64,000 nt of DNA from a bacterium (GCA_021788365.1 JAJYKS010000001.1:124001-188000); one strand, 5' to 3'; counted from the stretch's first letter, positions 33,153 to 42,147 are shown. Program-made: numbers and translations. Notes: generated by a model from the letters alone, not told the origin.

Positions 33153-33753
33153 ACGACTGGCCCTCGTGAACCTCTAGCGTGTGCGTTGTATTCCCCGTAT
33201 CTTCGTACCCGACGGTGACCACTCCCCTTTTTACCAGAAGTATCATAACTTTTGTTTTGGGGGTGTAACTCACGGTGTACTGTGCGTTTTGCGACTGCAC
33301 GAGTGTTATCCCCACACGCACGGAAAGCGGTACATTCCCCACCGTATAGCCGACTGTTCCTCCTGACTCTGCTAGCAAAAACTCCGTGGGAATGGTATCT
33401 ACTAACGCTACCTCTCCGTACGCTCCCAGGTCGGCTGACACGCCATTCGTAAATGATATCCTGACCGAACCTACGCCAAGGACTGCGAGCGACTCGCCTT
33501 GGAGTATCGGGCCATCTGCGGTAAGCGGGACGGGGGAATCTTCCCCACGTCGGTCTATTTGTACCGCACCCAAAATCTTTGAGATAACTCCCCCTTCTGC
33601 TTCGGTTGGCGGCGCAGAAGAAATGGGTAGGGAAGATGGAGTGAAATGTGTTTCATTGTGTATCACCTTTACTTTGTAGGCACGGTACCACACGGCACAG
33701 GCAAAGCCAGCGACAAAGAGTGCAATAGAGCCATAGAACCAGAGCCACTTCAC
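33106..33753 (-). CDS. Anchored FecR-domain protein
   Basis: 215 residues: an N-terminal membrane helix (about 4-24), linker, then a FecR beta-domain (GAVQIDRRGEDSPVPLTADG, VGSVRISFTNGVSADLG, LVKRGVVTVGYED). FecR domains act in sigma-factor signalling, but no ECF sigma gene is near, so it may be structural. The start is GTG at 33753, 6 nt after a TATACT box shared with the divergent hydrolase gene. Confidence 0.8.
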   Translation of the reverse strand: MKWLWFYGSIALFVAGFACAVWYRAYKVKVIHNETHFTPSSLPISSAPPTEAEGGVISKILGAVQIDRRGEDSPVPLTADGPILQGESLAVLGVGSVRISFTNGVSADLGAYGEVALVDTIPTEFLLAESGGTVGYTVGNVPLSVRVGITLVQSQNAQYTVSYTPKTKVMILLVKRGVVTVGYEDTGNTTHTLEVHEGQSFTVYGTSRSSRLWGK

Positions 33754-33759
33754 CTCTTT

Positions 33760-33769
33760 AGTATATACT
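33760..33769. promoter_or_regulatory. Palindromic bidirectional -10 element AGTATATACT
   Basis: The 10-bp palindrome gives TATACT on both strands: plus 33764-33769, 7 nt before the hydrolase ATG (33777); minus 33765-33760, 6 nt before the FecR GTG (33753). Only 23 nt separate the two start codons, so both messages should be leaderless. Confidence 0.6.
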
Positions 33770-33776
33770 CAAAGGT

Positions 33777-34805
33777 ATGCGGCACGCTGGAAAATTTTAT
33801 CTCCTGCTCCTCGTTGTTGTGGGAGCGGTCGTAATTCTTCGCACCCGCACCAATCCCACAACATCCGTTCTCCCATCCCCCACGTCTTCCCCCACGATTC
33901 CACTCTCGATTCTTGGTATGCGCGCGCGGCACTACCCGGGTAGCGATTTTGTCGTATCCCAAACACTTCCCGACACGGCGGATTATCATCAAGAGATTGT
34001 TTCATACCAGTCGGATGGTCTCACCCTGTACGGCCTTCTCACTATTCCAAAGGGAACGCCGCCTCCGGGGGGCTGGCCCGCCATCCTTTTCAATCATGGC
34101 TATGTGGATCCGCGTATCTATACGACAACGTCGCGCTATGTGCAGTTTGTCGCCGACCTAACAAACGCTGGCTACGTTGTGTTTAAGCCGGATTATCGCG
34201 GAAACGGATCCTCTCAAGGAAAGCCCGATAGTCCCTATTTTTCACCGAACTACGCTATCGACGACCTCAACGCCCTCTCGAGCTTGCGGCGAGACAGCCG
34301 AGTCAATCCCTCAAAAATCGGCATTTGGGGACACAGCATGGGTGGGAACGTGACTATGCGAGTGCTTGTGACCAACACAACCGATATTCGCGCCGCTGTT
34401 ATCTGGAGCGGTGTGGTGGGAACGTATGACGAGATTATCAATCATTGGCAGAACATGCCGGATATCACGTACAACCCATCGCTCTATGAGATGGGAGAGC
34501 GGTATCTTGGCAAGGATGCACTGGTTGGCGCGTATGGGGAGCCTTTGGCTAATCAAAGTTTCTGGAATACTATTGATCCTACGCACTATCTTGCTGATAT
34601 TACGATCCCGGTGCAGCTTGAGATCTCAGATCACGATAATGAAGTGCCGCACAATTGGTCGGAGCAGCTTTATAGCCAACTCAAGAACCTCGGGAAAACA
34701 ACCGAACTATATACATACCCTGGAACCGACCATAATATTTTGCCGCCTAACTACGCCACCGCCATGGCACGAACCATCGAATTTTTCAACAGGTATGTGA
34801 AGTAA
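33777..34805 (+). CDS. Exported alpha/beta hydrolase (prolyl-oligopeptidase-like)
   Basis: 342 residues: signal anchor (8-22) and a Ser/Pro linker, then an S9-type alpha/beta hydrolase. The oxyanion region is ILFNHGYVDP, the nucleophile elbow GHSMGGNV, and the late His is in YPGTDHNILP; a candidate Asp is in LEISDHDNEVP. Probably an extracytoplasmic esterase or peptidase. Neighbouring GH18-like and FecR proteins also act in the envelope. Confidence 0.85.
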   Translation: MRHAGKFYLLLLVVVGAVVILRTRTNPTTSVLPSPTSSPTIPLSILGMRARHYPGSDFVVSQTLPDTADYHQEIVSYQSDGLTLYGLLTIPKGTPPPGGWPAILFNHGYVDPRIYTTTSRYVQFVADLTNAGYVVFKPDYRGNGSSQGKPDSPYFSPNYAIDDLNALSSLRRDSRVNPSKIGIWGHSMGGNVTMRVLVTNTTDIRAAVIWSGVVGTYDEIINHWQNMPDITYNPSLYEMGERYLGKDALVGAYGEPLANQSFWNTIDPTHYLADITIPVQLEISDHDNEVPHNWSEQLYSQLKNLGKTTELYTYPGTDHNILPPNYATAMARTIEFFNRYVK

Positions 34806-34822
34806 TTTTCAGCTTGTCAGTA

Positions 34823-34828
34823 TATAAT
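34823..34828 (+). promoter_or_regulatory. -10 box of the MFS gene (leaderless)
   Basis: TATAAT, 10 nt before the ATG at 34839; an earlier in-frame ATG at 34827 lies within this box and so is not used. Confidence 0.5.
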
Positions 34829-34838
34829 GGGCGGTTCT

Positions 34839-36131
34839 ATGTCAGTCGTAGATGAAAACCTGATTCTTGAGGAAAGCGCGGAAGTTGCGGCCGCGAGTGT
34901 GCCTTGGACCCAAAAAATACTTACGGTTTTCCCCGCTTTTTCGAGTCGCAACTATCAGCTCTACTTTTTTGGCCAGCTTGTCTCCATGATTGGCACGTGG
35001 CTACAGATCGTTGCCGAAGGGTGGTTGGTGTTCCAACTTACGCATTCGGCGCTTTACGTTGGGCTCGATGCTGCTGCCGCTATGATTCCGTCGCTTTTTC
35101 TGTCGCTTTTTGGCGGCGTTATCGTAGACAAATTTCCTAAGCGTACCATTCTCTTCGTCACTCAAACGGCTGCGATGGTACTCGCCCTCATACTTGGCGT
35201 TATGACCATTACCGGCACTGTCACCGTGTGGTGGATTATCTTTCTCGCATTTCTCCTTGGTATTGTGAGTGCGGTCAACACACCAGCGCTCCAATCGTAT
35301 GTTGTTGAGCTTGTCGAAGATAAGTCTCATCTAGCCTCGGCTATTGCTCTTGGCGCCGGTATGTTCAATGCGGCTCGTGCCATTGGCCCCACTGTCGCGG
35401 GGCTCCTCATTGCGGTATATGGCACCGGCGTTGCATTCATACTCAATGGTGTTTCGTATCTTGCCATTATTGTTGCTCTGTACTTTATCCGTACACAGCC
35501 AATACGGCATGGAGTTGCCGAAAATCCACTAGCCGCTATACGTGAGGGGCTTGCGTATACATTTTCACACGAGACAATCCGACTCCTGCTCGTTCTCACC
35601 GGCATTATCTCTATTTTCGGATGGTCGTATTCAACACTCATGCCAGTCATTGCGACAACAATATTCCACTCGGGAGCAGACACGCTTGGCTATCTTTATG
35701 CGACAACTGGGCTGGGTGCATTTACCGGCGCCATGGTCGTATCTGCCTACGCAAAGCGGATAAGTGCCGAACGATTTATCTTGGGCGGGCTTACGCTTTT
35801 TGCGTTGTCGCTTTTCACCTTTACGTTTGTCACCAGTCTTCCCGTGGCATACCTCGTGTTGTTTGTCGTTGGATTTGGACTTGTCATGCTGTTCTCCACA
35901 ACCAATAGCAGCATCCAACACGCAGTCGAGGACCATATGCGTGGGCGAGTTATGAGTATATATGCGTTGGTGTTTATGGGACTCGCACCGATCGGAAACG
36001 TAGAAATCGGCGCGGCGGCAGAACGGGTAGGAAGCGAAATGGCGATCCGTCTTTCGGTCGTTGTCGTCGCCCTGTTTGCCATGTACCTTTACCCCAGGCG
36101 ACATAAGCTGGTCGTGCGCCACGTGGCGTAA
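34839..36131 (+). CDS. MFS exporter, EntS-like
   Basis: 430 residues, twelve helices after a 30-residue cytoplasmic N-terminus. GGVIVDKFPKRTIL is motif A between helices 2 and 3; helix 4-5 segment NTPALQSYVVELVEDKSHLA and the late DHMRGRVMSIYALVFMGLAPIG cut here as DHMRGRVMSIYAL are typical of the MFS_3/enterobactin-exporter family. Exported substrate unknown. The start codon is set by the TATAAT box 10 nt upstream. Confidence 0.88.
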   Translation: MSVVDENLILEESAEVAAASVPWTQKILTVFPAFSSRNYQLYFFGQLVSMIGTWLQIVAEGWLVFQLTHSALYVGLDAAAAMIPSLFLSLFGGVIVDKFPKRTILFVTQTAAMVLALILGVMTITGTVTVWWIIFLAFLLGIVSAVNTPALQSYVVELVEDKSHLASAIALGAGMFNAARAIGPTVAGLLIAVYGTGVAFILNGVSYLAIIVALYFIRTQPIRHGVAENPLAAIREGLAYTFSHETIRLLLVLTGIISIFGWSYSTLMPVIATTIFHSGADTLGYLYATTGLGAFTGAMVVSAYAKRISAERFILGGLTLFALSLFTFTFVTSLPVAYLVLFVVGFGLVMLFSTTNSSIQHAVEDHMRGRVMSIYALVFMGLAPIGNVEIGAAAERVGSEMAIRLSVVVVALFAMYLYPRRHKLVVRHVA

Positions 36132-36142
36132 GATACACCTAT

Positions 36143-36586
36143 ATGCGGTTGTTCTCACTTCTCCGAAACACGACCTATCAATTTGTTTTTGTTGTGGCTG
36201 GTGGGGTCGCGTATTTTCTCGTCCCTAACACGCTTTTTTCCCGAGAGCACATACTTCTTGTCGCACTTTTTATTTTGTTGTTTGCCACGACTGCGGTGTG
36301 TGTGGTACACGCTATGCGGGAGCGCATTGCGGCGGCGGCAACGGCGCAGCAGTCACTTTTTGGCATTATTGCCTCCGTACTCGGCTTTTCCGCGCTCCAC
36401 GTGTGCGGGGCGGCGGCACCCGCGTGCGGAACTATTGCAAGTGTGGGACTTGCTGCAGCATTTTTCCCTGGAGTACTCCTTTTTATCCGCCTGCACGGAA
36501 CACTTCTCCTTTGGCTATCCATTGCACTCCAACTTGTGTCGCTCTATTTCTTAGGCTGTTTCCGGCGAGAACGTACGGTACAATAG
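36143..36586 (+). CDS. Four-helix membrane protein, hypothetical
   Basis: 147 residues with about four or five helices and Cys-containing segment LHVCGAAAPACGTIASVG in the middle. No family recognised. It starts 11 nt after the MFS stop and ends 4 nt before the ZIP gene, which has its own -10 element inside this gene's end. May be co-expressed with the MFS exporter. Confidence 0.65.
   Translation: MRLFSLLRNTTYQFVFVVAGGVAYFLVPNTLFSREHILLVALFILLFATTAVCVVHAMRERIAAAATAQQSLFGIIASVLGFSALHVCGAAAPACGTIASVGLAAAFFPGVLLFIRLHGTLLLWLSIALQLVSLYFLGCFRRERTVQ
36579..36584 (+). promoter_or_regulatory. -10 box of the ZIP gene (leaderless)
   Basis: TACAAT, 6 nt before the ATG at 36591. Confidence 0.45.
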
Positions 36587-36590
36587 CTAT

Positions 36591-37316
36591 ATGGAACCAG
36601 TTCTTTTTGCCATCGGTACATTCATCTCTACGACTTTGGGCGGACTTTTTGGCATCCGCAATCACGACCGACTACACCTCATTATGAGCTTCACCGCAGG
36701 GGTGGTGGTGGCTGTGTCTTTTTTTGACATATTACCAGAGGCAATACGACTCACTCTTGCTAGCGGAGGCGCTATTGGTACCGTTTTTGCCGCGACAGTC
36801 ATAGGCTTTCTTACTTTTCATATTCTCGAGAAAACGGCGGTCATCCATCATAGCCATGAGGAGTTTTATGCTGAACATGGGCACCCGCAGGTGGGACTCG
36901 TGGGAGCAGCGGGACTGTCGTTCCATAGCTTTTTGGATGGCGTGGGGATAGGCCTCGGCTTCCATGTAGGGACACACGTCGGTCTCATCATTTCCTTGGC
37001 TGTTATCGCTCACGATTTTTCTGACGGCTTGAATACCGTGACGTTTATGCTCACCCACGGAAACACTAAAGCGAAGGCATTTTCTATGCTCTTGGTCGAT
37101 GCTCTCGCGCCAGTACTTGGCGTGTTTATCACTTTTCTCCACCCTATTGCCGAGACAGCACTTGCACCCTATCTCGGTTTTTTTGCCGGGTTCCTACTCT
37201 ACATAGGTGCGAGTGATTTACTCCCCGAAGCTCATAGCCACGAGTCTTCATACCGCATGATATCGCTTACCATCGTGGGGGTGCTTTTTATCTATATCGT
37301 GAGTCGATTTTCGTAA
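36591..37316 (+). CDS. ZIP-family divalent metal transporter
   Basis: 241 residues, eight helices. Metal-site motifs are FHSFLDGVGIGLG in helix 4 and AHDFSDGLNTV in helix 5 (His and Asp/Asn ligands), with a His-rich loop HHSHEEFYAEHGHP between helices 3 and 4. ZIP proteins import Zn or Fe(II) or sometimes export; direction unknown here. Converges with the FGE-like gene, 1 nt apart. Confidence 0.92.
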   Translation: MEPVLFAIGTFISTTLGGLFGIRNHDRLHLIMSFTAGVVVAVSFFDILPEAIRLTLASGGAIGTVFAATVIGFLTFHILEKTAVIHHSHEEFYAEHGHPQVGLVGAAGLSFHSFLDGVGIGLGFHVGTHVGLIISLAVIAHDFSDGLNTVTFMLTHGNTKAKAFSMLLVDALAPVLGVFITFLHPIAETALAPYLGFFAGFLLYIGASDLLPEAHSHESSYRMISLTIVGVLFIYIVSRFS

Positions 37317-37317
37317 G

Positions 37318-38448
37318 TTATTGTGAGAGCGGAGCAACGCAGCGGAAGCCGACGTCGTCTATTCCTGTTTTATCGGGCGGTGGCGATAGGTGGATGTTAA
37401 AGATGCCATCGTCCCATCCGTGGCGCCAGTTCCCACCGCGGATTACCCCATATACTGCCGTGCTTGTGTCCTCTCCGGGTGTGCTGTAGTGATAGATGCG
37501 GCCAACACCGTTTCCGGCATTCCACGCGGGGTTACTCGGCCGGAACGCGTCGTAGCCTAGCGACGGACCGGATCCATTACCCGTTATCACGCTTGTCGAA
37601 GATCCTGGGGCAAAATCGCTCGTGTGCCAGCCGGTTTGCACGACTCCTGAAACCTCCGAGTGTGGCTCGTCTTTTCTTAGTACTGTCATATCGACCCACT
37701 CCCAGACGTTCCCGGCGAGGTCCCATAGAATCTCACCGTTAGAAAGGGTGAGCGTGCGTTTTTCTGAGCTGCCGCCACACGTGCCATCCGCGTTGTTGCT
37801 GGTGCCAAAACATGGTGCGGAGTCTATCCCAGCAATCAAGGCACGAGTGCCGAATTTGTGGCCATTGGCAAGGATTTTCCCTGTGGCTCCTGGGGTGGCA
37901 CCACAATTTTCTCCATTTTTATCGCACCAATTGGCAGGAATAGTTTCCGCATTCCTTGCGATTGTCATCCATTCTGGATTGGTGATGACGTGCCAGCCAC
38001 GGGCGGCACAGTAGGCGCTGGCATTATCTTCGCCACTTCCCACCATGGGAATAAAGGTGATGGGATAGCCAGAGGCAGTTGAGACCACTTGGCGACTCCC
38101 CGTGCAGCTACAACCCACGCCATTATTTTTGTATGTGCCGTTGTCTTTGCCGTAGCTTACGCCGTCGCACGCGGTGCCGGCCTTTGGTTCTAGTCCCACG
38201 GTGGGAGTCCTTTTCTCTGCACACTTGGCTTCGTATTTCATCACACAAAAATCACTGGTGTGGTAGAGCGGGCTACCCGGAACGCGAACGAAGCCCGCGG
38301 GACAGTGCAGGACCGGGATGGGCGAGGGCGCGGGTAGGACACTCAGCGGCGGGCCAGGGAGGATACGGGGTGTGTGCCACCATATAACTCCCACCACTAG
38401 CGCAGTTACAACAACACCACCGGGGACGAGCCATTTCAGATAGTGCAC
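37318..38448 (-). CDS. Anchored FGE-sulfatase / C-type-lectin-fold protein (SUMF1-like)
   Basis: 376 residues: N-terminal anchor (about 8-24), Pro linker, then an FGE-sulfatase domain with DLAGNVWEWVDMT and the C-terminal GVIRGGNWRHGW...VGFRCV. Twelve or more Cys residues suggest disulfides, consistent with export and with the DsbB-like protein encoded at 3 kb. The copper-binding cysteines of true formylglycine-generating enzyme are not evident, so a ligand-binding role is more likely than catalysis. The same fold is used by retroelement-diversified proteins, but no reverse transcriptase lies in the window. Confidence 0.8.
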   Translation of the reverse strand: MHYLKWLVPGGVVVTALVVGVIWWHTPRILPGPPLSVLPAPSPIPVLHCPAGFVRVPGSPLYHTSDFCVMKYEAKCAEKRTPTVGLEPKAGTACDGVSYGKDNGTYKNNGVGCSCTGSRQVVSTASGYPITFIPMVGSGEDNASAYCAARGWHVITNPEWMTIARNAETIPANWCDKNGENCGATPGATGKILANGHKFGTRALIAGIDSAPCFGTSNNADGTCGGSSEKRTLTLSNGEILWDLAGNVWEWVDMTVLRKDEPHSEVSGVVQTGWHTSDFAPGSSTSVITGNGSGPSLGYDAFRPSNPAWNAGNGVGRIYHYSTPGEDTSTAVYGVIRGGNWRHGWDDGIFNIHLSPPPDKTGIDDVGFRCVAPLSQ

Positions 38449-38464
38449 TGTTCTATTGTACCCG

Positions 38465-39013
38465 TTACTGGCACGCCGTCAGCCAGTTGGTCGCTATTTC
38501 CTGCTGCGCGGCGGCGAGCGAGAGCTCGTGGTTGCAGACTTTTTCGTGACAGCGATTCTCAACTTTATCTTTGGCGTTCGGGGAGGCACCACGCTCCGGC
38601 CACAAGTTTTTGGGGTCTGCCGGAGCGCCACCCAATTCTAGCGATACGAGATGGTCTTCCTCGAAATTACGCGGATCTTGCCCGCTATACCCATATGTCT
38701 CCATTTGTGCGAGCTTGAGTTTGTTTGTGTACTCGACTGGCGGGCGAACGGTCGCGGTGTAGCCCTTTTTGCAAATGGTCTCGGCGAGATTGTCTTGCGT
38801 CACTCGTGGGTCTGTCACCCCCGGCGTGCAAAAGGAATCGGGGAGACCATTGGTACTTATGCAGTGGGTGGGGGCGGCGGAGGATAGAGGTGCAGGAGTA
38901 GCCGACTGAGCAGGAGCTACAGACGGGCTGGGACGGGAGGTGCCGAGACTCAGGAAAATAATGGCACAAAAAATAAGGGCGGAGAGTACAAAGCCTATTG
39001 ACCGAGAACTCAT
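38465..39013 (-). CDS. Exported HNH-like nuclease
   Basis: 182 residues: signal anchor (about 6-25), Ser/Pro/Ala linker, four to six cysteines, and an HNH-like motif EEDHLVSLELGGAPADPKN followed by LWPE, the pattern of secreted HNH endonucleases (Asp-His ... Asn). It could digest extracellular DNA for nucleotides. TATACT (39025-39020, minus) lies 6 nt before the ATG. Confidence 0.78.
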   Translation of the reverse strand: MSSRSIGFVLSALIFCAIIFLSLGTSRPSPSVAPAQSATPAPLSSAAPTHCISTNGLPDSFCTPGVTDPRVTQDNLAETICKKGYTATVRPPVEYTNKLKLAQMETYGYSGQDPRNFEEDHLVSLELGGAPADPKNLWPERGASPNAKDKVENRCHEKVCNHELSLAAAQQEIATNWLTACQ

Positions 39014-39019
39014 ACCGAG

Positions 39020-39027
39020 AGTATACA
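39020..39027. promoter_or_regulatory. Divergent -10 region, HNH / DUF1801 genes
   Basis: TATACT on the minus strand (39025-39020) serves the HNH gene without a leader. On the plus strand TATACA (39022-39027) precedes the DUF1801 gene, which instead has a GAGGGGG ribosome-binding site. Confidence 0.5.
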
Positions 39028-39056
39028 GGATTTATTACCATCAACGAGGGGGCTCT

Positions 39057-39485
39057 ATGGCGGATAAGAAAAGTACGACAGTTAAAGGATTTTCGGATGA
39101 CGAGCGAGCGGCCATGAAGGAACGCGTCGCCGAGCTCAATATGGGCAAGTCGGAGGGCGAGGCAGCGGTACTCGCGAAGCTCGCGGCCATGACGGGAGAT
39201 GATCGCACGATCGGCGAGCGGCTACACAAAATCATCATGGAGAACGCCCCCACCCTCACGCCCAGAACGTGGTATGGTATGCCGGCCTATGCCTATCCCG
39301 ACGGGAAGATTGTCTGCTTTTTCCAGAATGCCGGAAAGTTTAAGGCGCGATACCAGATCCTTGGTTTTAGCGACAAGGCACACCTTGATGACGGCGCTAT
39401 GTGGCCGGCGAGTTACGCTATTACGAAATTGACCCCCTCGGACGAGGCAAAGATTGTAGCACTCGTGCGGAAGGCTGTTGGGTAA
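39057..39485 (+). CDS. DUF1801-type protein
   Basis: 142 residues. N-terminal helical part with KGFSDDERAAMKERVAEL, then the DUF1801 domain (TWYGMPAYAYPDGKIVCFFQ ... ITKLTPSDEAKIVALVRKA). Structural relatives bind iron or small ligands (frataxin-like fold), but no function is established. Start at ATG 39057 with GAGGGGG upstream. Confidence 0.85.
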   Translation: MADKKSTTVKGFSDDERAAMKERVAELNMGKSEGEAAVLAKLAAMTGDDRTIGERLHKIIMENAPTLTPRTWYGMPAYAYPDGKIVCFFQNAGKFKARYQILGFSDKAHLDDGAMWPASYAITKLTPSDEAKIVALVRKAVG

Positions 39486-39550
39486 AAATGTGGCAAAGCT
39501 AGAGCGGGTAAGTACAGGCAGTTTGCTGGCGCCCCTAAACTCCAGAAGGC

Positions 39551-40588
39551 CTATTTCAGAAGATAAGGTGCAAACTGATCGATGTTTTGACCGACAACAA
39601 AGCGGGCAAATTCTACAGCGCCATTGGCTTCGTAATATTCGCGTGCTTCTTCTATAAAACGAGTAATTGTTTGCGATACGGAAAAGTCTGCGCTTTGCGG
39701 CATTTGTACCGCGCGATCGTAATATGCCTGGCCCATTTCTTCTTTAACCCATGGATTTTGTCGTACCAAGAAGTTCCCTTTTTCTTCTGTCGCCATTTCC
39801 GGATGTGGTTGGATTTGGTACAGGACTGCGCCATTTGAGAAGGTTATTTTGCTCGCTTGGATAAAAGTGCTATCTTGTTGTTGTAGTCCGTTTTCATCTA
39901 GATAACCACGCCTGACGGCGAGCGTGTCCGCTGCAATTACCACTATTTCTCCCCGTGCTGTTTGCACCTGAGTACCGACTTTAGGTAGTTCTGCCACGTA
40001 GTCACTATGTAGATGAGGGGCATAGAATGTTTCTGGTAATCGCCCGAATATTTTGTCTTGTTTTCCAGCTTCTGTTAACTCCTGTGCAAGCCACCCCGCT
40101 TCCGTTACCGTTTGTCCGTATGAATTTTCGGGCAATCTCCCAATTTTCCCACCGACTGCGTGGACGGCTAGCTGTCCGCCAAAACAGATTCCAAATACCC
40201 ACTTCCCCTCGCCGAGTTCGTTCCGTACGGCAGCCTCGCCTCTATCCAATGCCTCCTTGTCCTCTGCAGAAAATGCAGATGGGTCACCCTCTTGAAATTT
40301 GTACATCGACATTCCCGAGCCACTGAGGATTAATGCATCATTGTTATTTATCGCTTTCGCGTTCTCAACATTTCCGAGCAGGGTTCGGAAGAACCATGGT
40401 TGATTTGCCCGGAACCATACAGATCCCTTTGGGAGTTGTCTTGCAATATTGAGGGGATACTGTCGCTTATCCGCAAGTAGTGGTTTTAGTTCGTCAGGAA
40501 TGCCGATTTCTGTTGCCTGATCCTGTGCCATTCGCGATGGGTTGAAATCAATGATCTGAACGTCAAATGTTTCTTTTTTGCTAGACAT
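39551..40588 (-). CDS. Class I glutamine amidotransferase (GMP-synthase-like)
   Basis: 345 residues. The GATase domain (about 45-270) has nucleophile elbow FGICFGGQ (Cys135) and QPHPEM (His262, Glu264), completing the Cys-His-Glu triad. The C-terminal 75 residues are extra. Such stand-alone GATases may transfer amide nitrogen or act as gamma-glutamyl hydrolases; no synthetase partner is adjacent. TAAAAT (40600-40595, minus) is 6 nt before the ATG. Last gene before the composition drops to AT-rich. Confidence 0.85.
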   Translation of the reverse strand: MSSKKETFDVQIIDFNPSRMAQDQATEIGIPDELKPLLADKRQYPLNIARQLPKGSVWFRANQPWFFRTLLGNVENAKAINNNDALILSGSGMSMYKFQEGDPSAFSAEDKEALDRGEAAVRNELGEGKWVFGICFGGQLAVHAVGGKIGRLPENSYGQTVTEAGWLAQELTEAGKQDKIFGRLPETFYAPHLHSDYVAELPKVGTQVQTARGEIVVIAADTLAVRRGYLDENGLQQQDSTFIQASKITFSNGAVLYQIQPHPEMATEEKGNFLVRQNPWVKEEMGQAYYDRAVQMPQSADFSVSQTITRFIEEAREYYEANGAVEFARFVVGQNIDQFAPYLLK

Positions 40589-40594
40589 GACTAT

Positions 40595-40600
40595 ATTTTA
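40595..40600 (-). promoter_or_regulatory. -10 box of the GATase gene (leaderless)
   Basis: TAAAAT on the minus strand, 6 nt before the ATG at 40588. Confidence 0.45.
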
Positions 40601-40679
40601 TCAAGATCCATTCGTTCATCTGAGCTTAACCAGATGGTTAAAAGGAATGATTCTGCACTATTTTGTTCAATAATTTTAT

Positions 40680-41201
40680 CTATTTATTTATTGGTAAAGT
40701 TTTTTCTACCCTCGTGGCAAATTGCATCTTTAGAGCTTCGTCGGTACTCAAAATTTTTCCTTTATCAAAGGTCTTTCTGATGTTTTTCACCTTTGGTAGT
40801 TCCGCTGCCAATATCTCAAAATATCGATCATCTATCTGTCGTAAGAAGTTTGTTGTTTCGGATTGTACGGAAATTACCTGTGACTGCTGAGGGCCGTTAT
40901 AAGTTGGGGGGTGAAACCTTACCCTGCAATTTTCAATTAATGTTTTTTCCTTTCCGGATAGAAACAATATAATAGCTGCTGAATCTACTTGACCAAAACC
41001 TACTGTGTTAAGATTTAATCTTGTAGCTTTGACAAAATCATAAAACCGGATGGCCGAGTCAATATCGCCACCTGTGGACGATATGTAAAGAGTAACTTTT
41101 ACGTTTGGGTCAACGTATAATTGTTTTAATATATCGATAATTGCATCGCCTACGCTTTTTTCAGTAACCGAACACGGGAACATATACCAATATTTGTTCA
41201 T
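40680..41201 (-). CDS. ClpP-like serine protease
   Basis: 173 residues. ClpP/SppA-fold motifs: YISSTGGDIDSAIRFYDF (equivalent of NSPGG), GQVDSAAIILFLSG with Ser74 at the nucleophile position and CRVRFHPPT with His97. It lacks the usual ClpP N-terminal loop pattern and is divergent, like the ClpP-related proteins of mobile elements. No ClpX/ClpA gene nearby. AT-rich, as is the following DUF2806 gene, suggesting the pair was acquired. Confidence 0.8.
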   Translation of the reverse strand: MNKYWYMFPCSVTEKSVGDAIIDILKQLYVDPNVKVTLYISSTGGDIDSAIRFYDFVKATRLNLNTVGFGQVDSAAIILFLSGKEKTLIENCRVRFHPPTYNGPQQSQVISVQSETTNFLRQIDDRYFEILAAELPKVKNIRKTFDKGKILSTDEALKMQFATRVEKTLPINK

Positions 41202-41277
41202 GATTTAATTTACAATTTTAACAAATTTTTACTTTTAGTATAGCAATGCATGCCTCGGACTGTTATGAACTGAGATC

Positions 41278-42147
41278 TTATCTATCTATCCTAACTAGCG
41301 ATCTACCAGGCGTTATCCATTTTTGCGTAACAATTTCTATTAACTTTGAGAAAGGCTCTGCGTTTACCACCTGAAATAACTCCTGCGCTTCTCTTGTCAT
41401 TAGGACCTCTCCAACAGCAAACTCTATCTTCTCTTCGTTAGTATTAATAACATAAATCTCATTACCGCATTGCACTGGTATTGTTTTGGCAGAACCGACC
41501 GTTAGCTTAAAACCACTAATACTGTTAAAGTGGATTAATCCCAGACTTTCTAAGTGCTGGAGATCCTCAAAGGAAAATGTTCCATTGCTGTATTTAGCCT
41601 CTGAAGGGTCAGGAAAAATTAAGGGAACTTTTCTACCCCCGCCAACTATTGCAGTATAACCGCATATTCTTGAGAAAAGATTCGCATCATCCTGTCGCAT
41701 ATTAGCAAGTATGGACATTGTCTTGTACGAATAGCTTCCATTTCTTATAAATTCACCTGATAATACTTTTGACCAAATATTTTGCATTTCTTCATTCGAA
41801 ATATCTTGCGAAAAATTAAAATATTTCCTGACCCAATCAGTGTCAACTTGTTGATCTATAGGTTTTCCGCTTTCATGGAGATTTTTAAGAGCTTTTTCGG
41901 TAATTTGGTTGATATTCTTTTGATGAATTGTTTCAAGGTTCGCTAACCGATATAAGGCTTGTCTTTGTAGTCTTGAAACATTTATATCACCCTTCGCTTT
42001 TATAATTGAAGCATCAGATTCTGCTTTTGCTTTTCGTCTTATTTTAGTTGGCTCATATAACGTATACCCAGCATGTGCAATAATATCGAGCGCTTTTGTA
42101 ATTGTCTTACTTTCTATATCTATATGAAACGCTAATGGGTTTGCCAT
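41278..42147 (-). CDS. DUF2806-family protein
   Basis: 289 residues. N-terminal AGYTLYEPTKIRRKAKAESDA then a helical, charged segment with RQALYRLANLETIHQKNINQ match DUF2806; the C-terminal part resembles a winged/beta domain (LEIVTQKWITPGRSLV). Function is unknown; the family is scattered among accessory regions. Located between the ClpP-like gene and a GC-rich gene. Confidence 0.7.
   Translation of the reverse strand: MANPLAFHIDIESKTITKALDIIAHAGYTLYEPTKIRRKAKAESDASIIKAKGDINVSRLQRQALYRLANLETIHQKNINQITEKALKNLHESGKPIDQQVDTDWVRKYFNFSQDISNEEMQNIWSKVLSGEFIRNGSYSYKTMSILANMRQDDANLFSRICGYTAIVGGGRKVPLIFPDPSEAKYSNGTFSFEDLQHLESLGLIHFNSISGFKLTVGSAKTIPVQCGNEIYVINTNEEKIEFAVGEVLMTREAQELFQVVNAEPFSKLIEIVTQKWITPGRSLVRIDR

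Noticed and set aside
37318..37470. Diversity-generating retroelement variable region
   Set aside because: No reverse transcriptase or template repeat seen in the window, so only the fold is reported.
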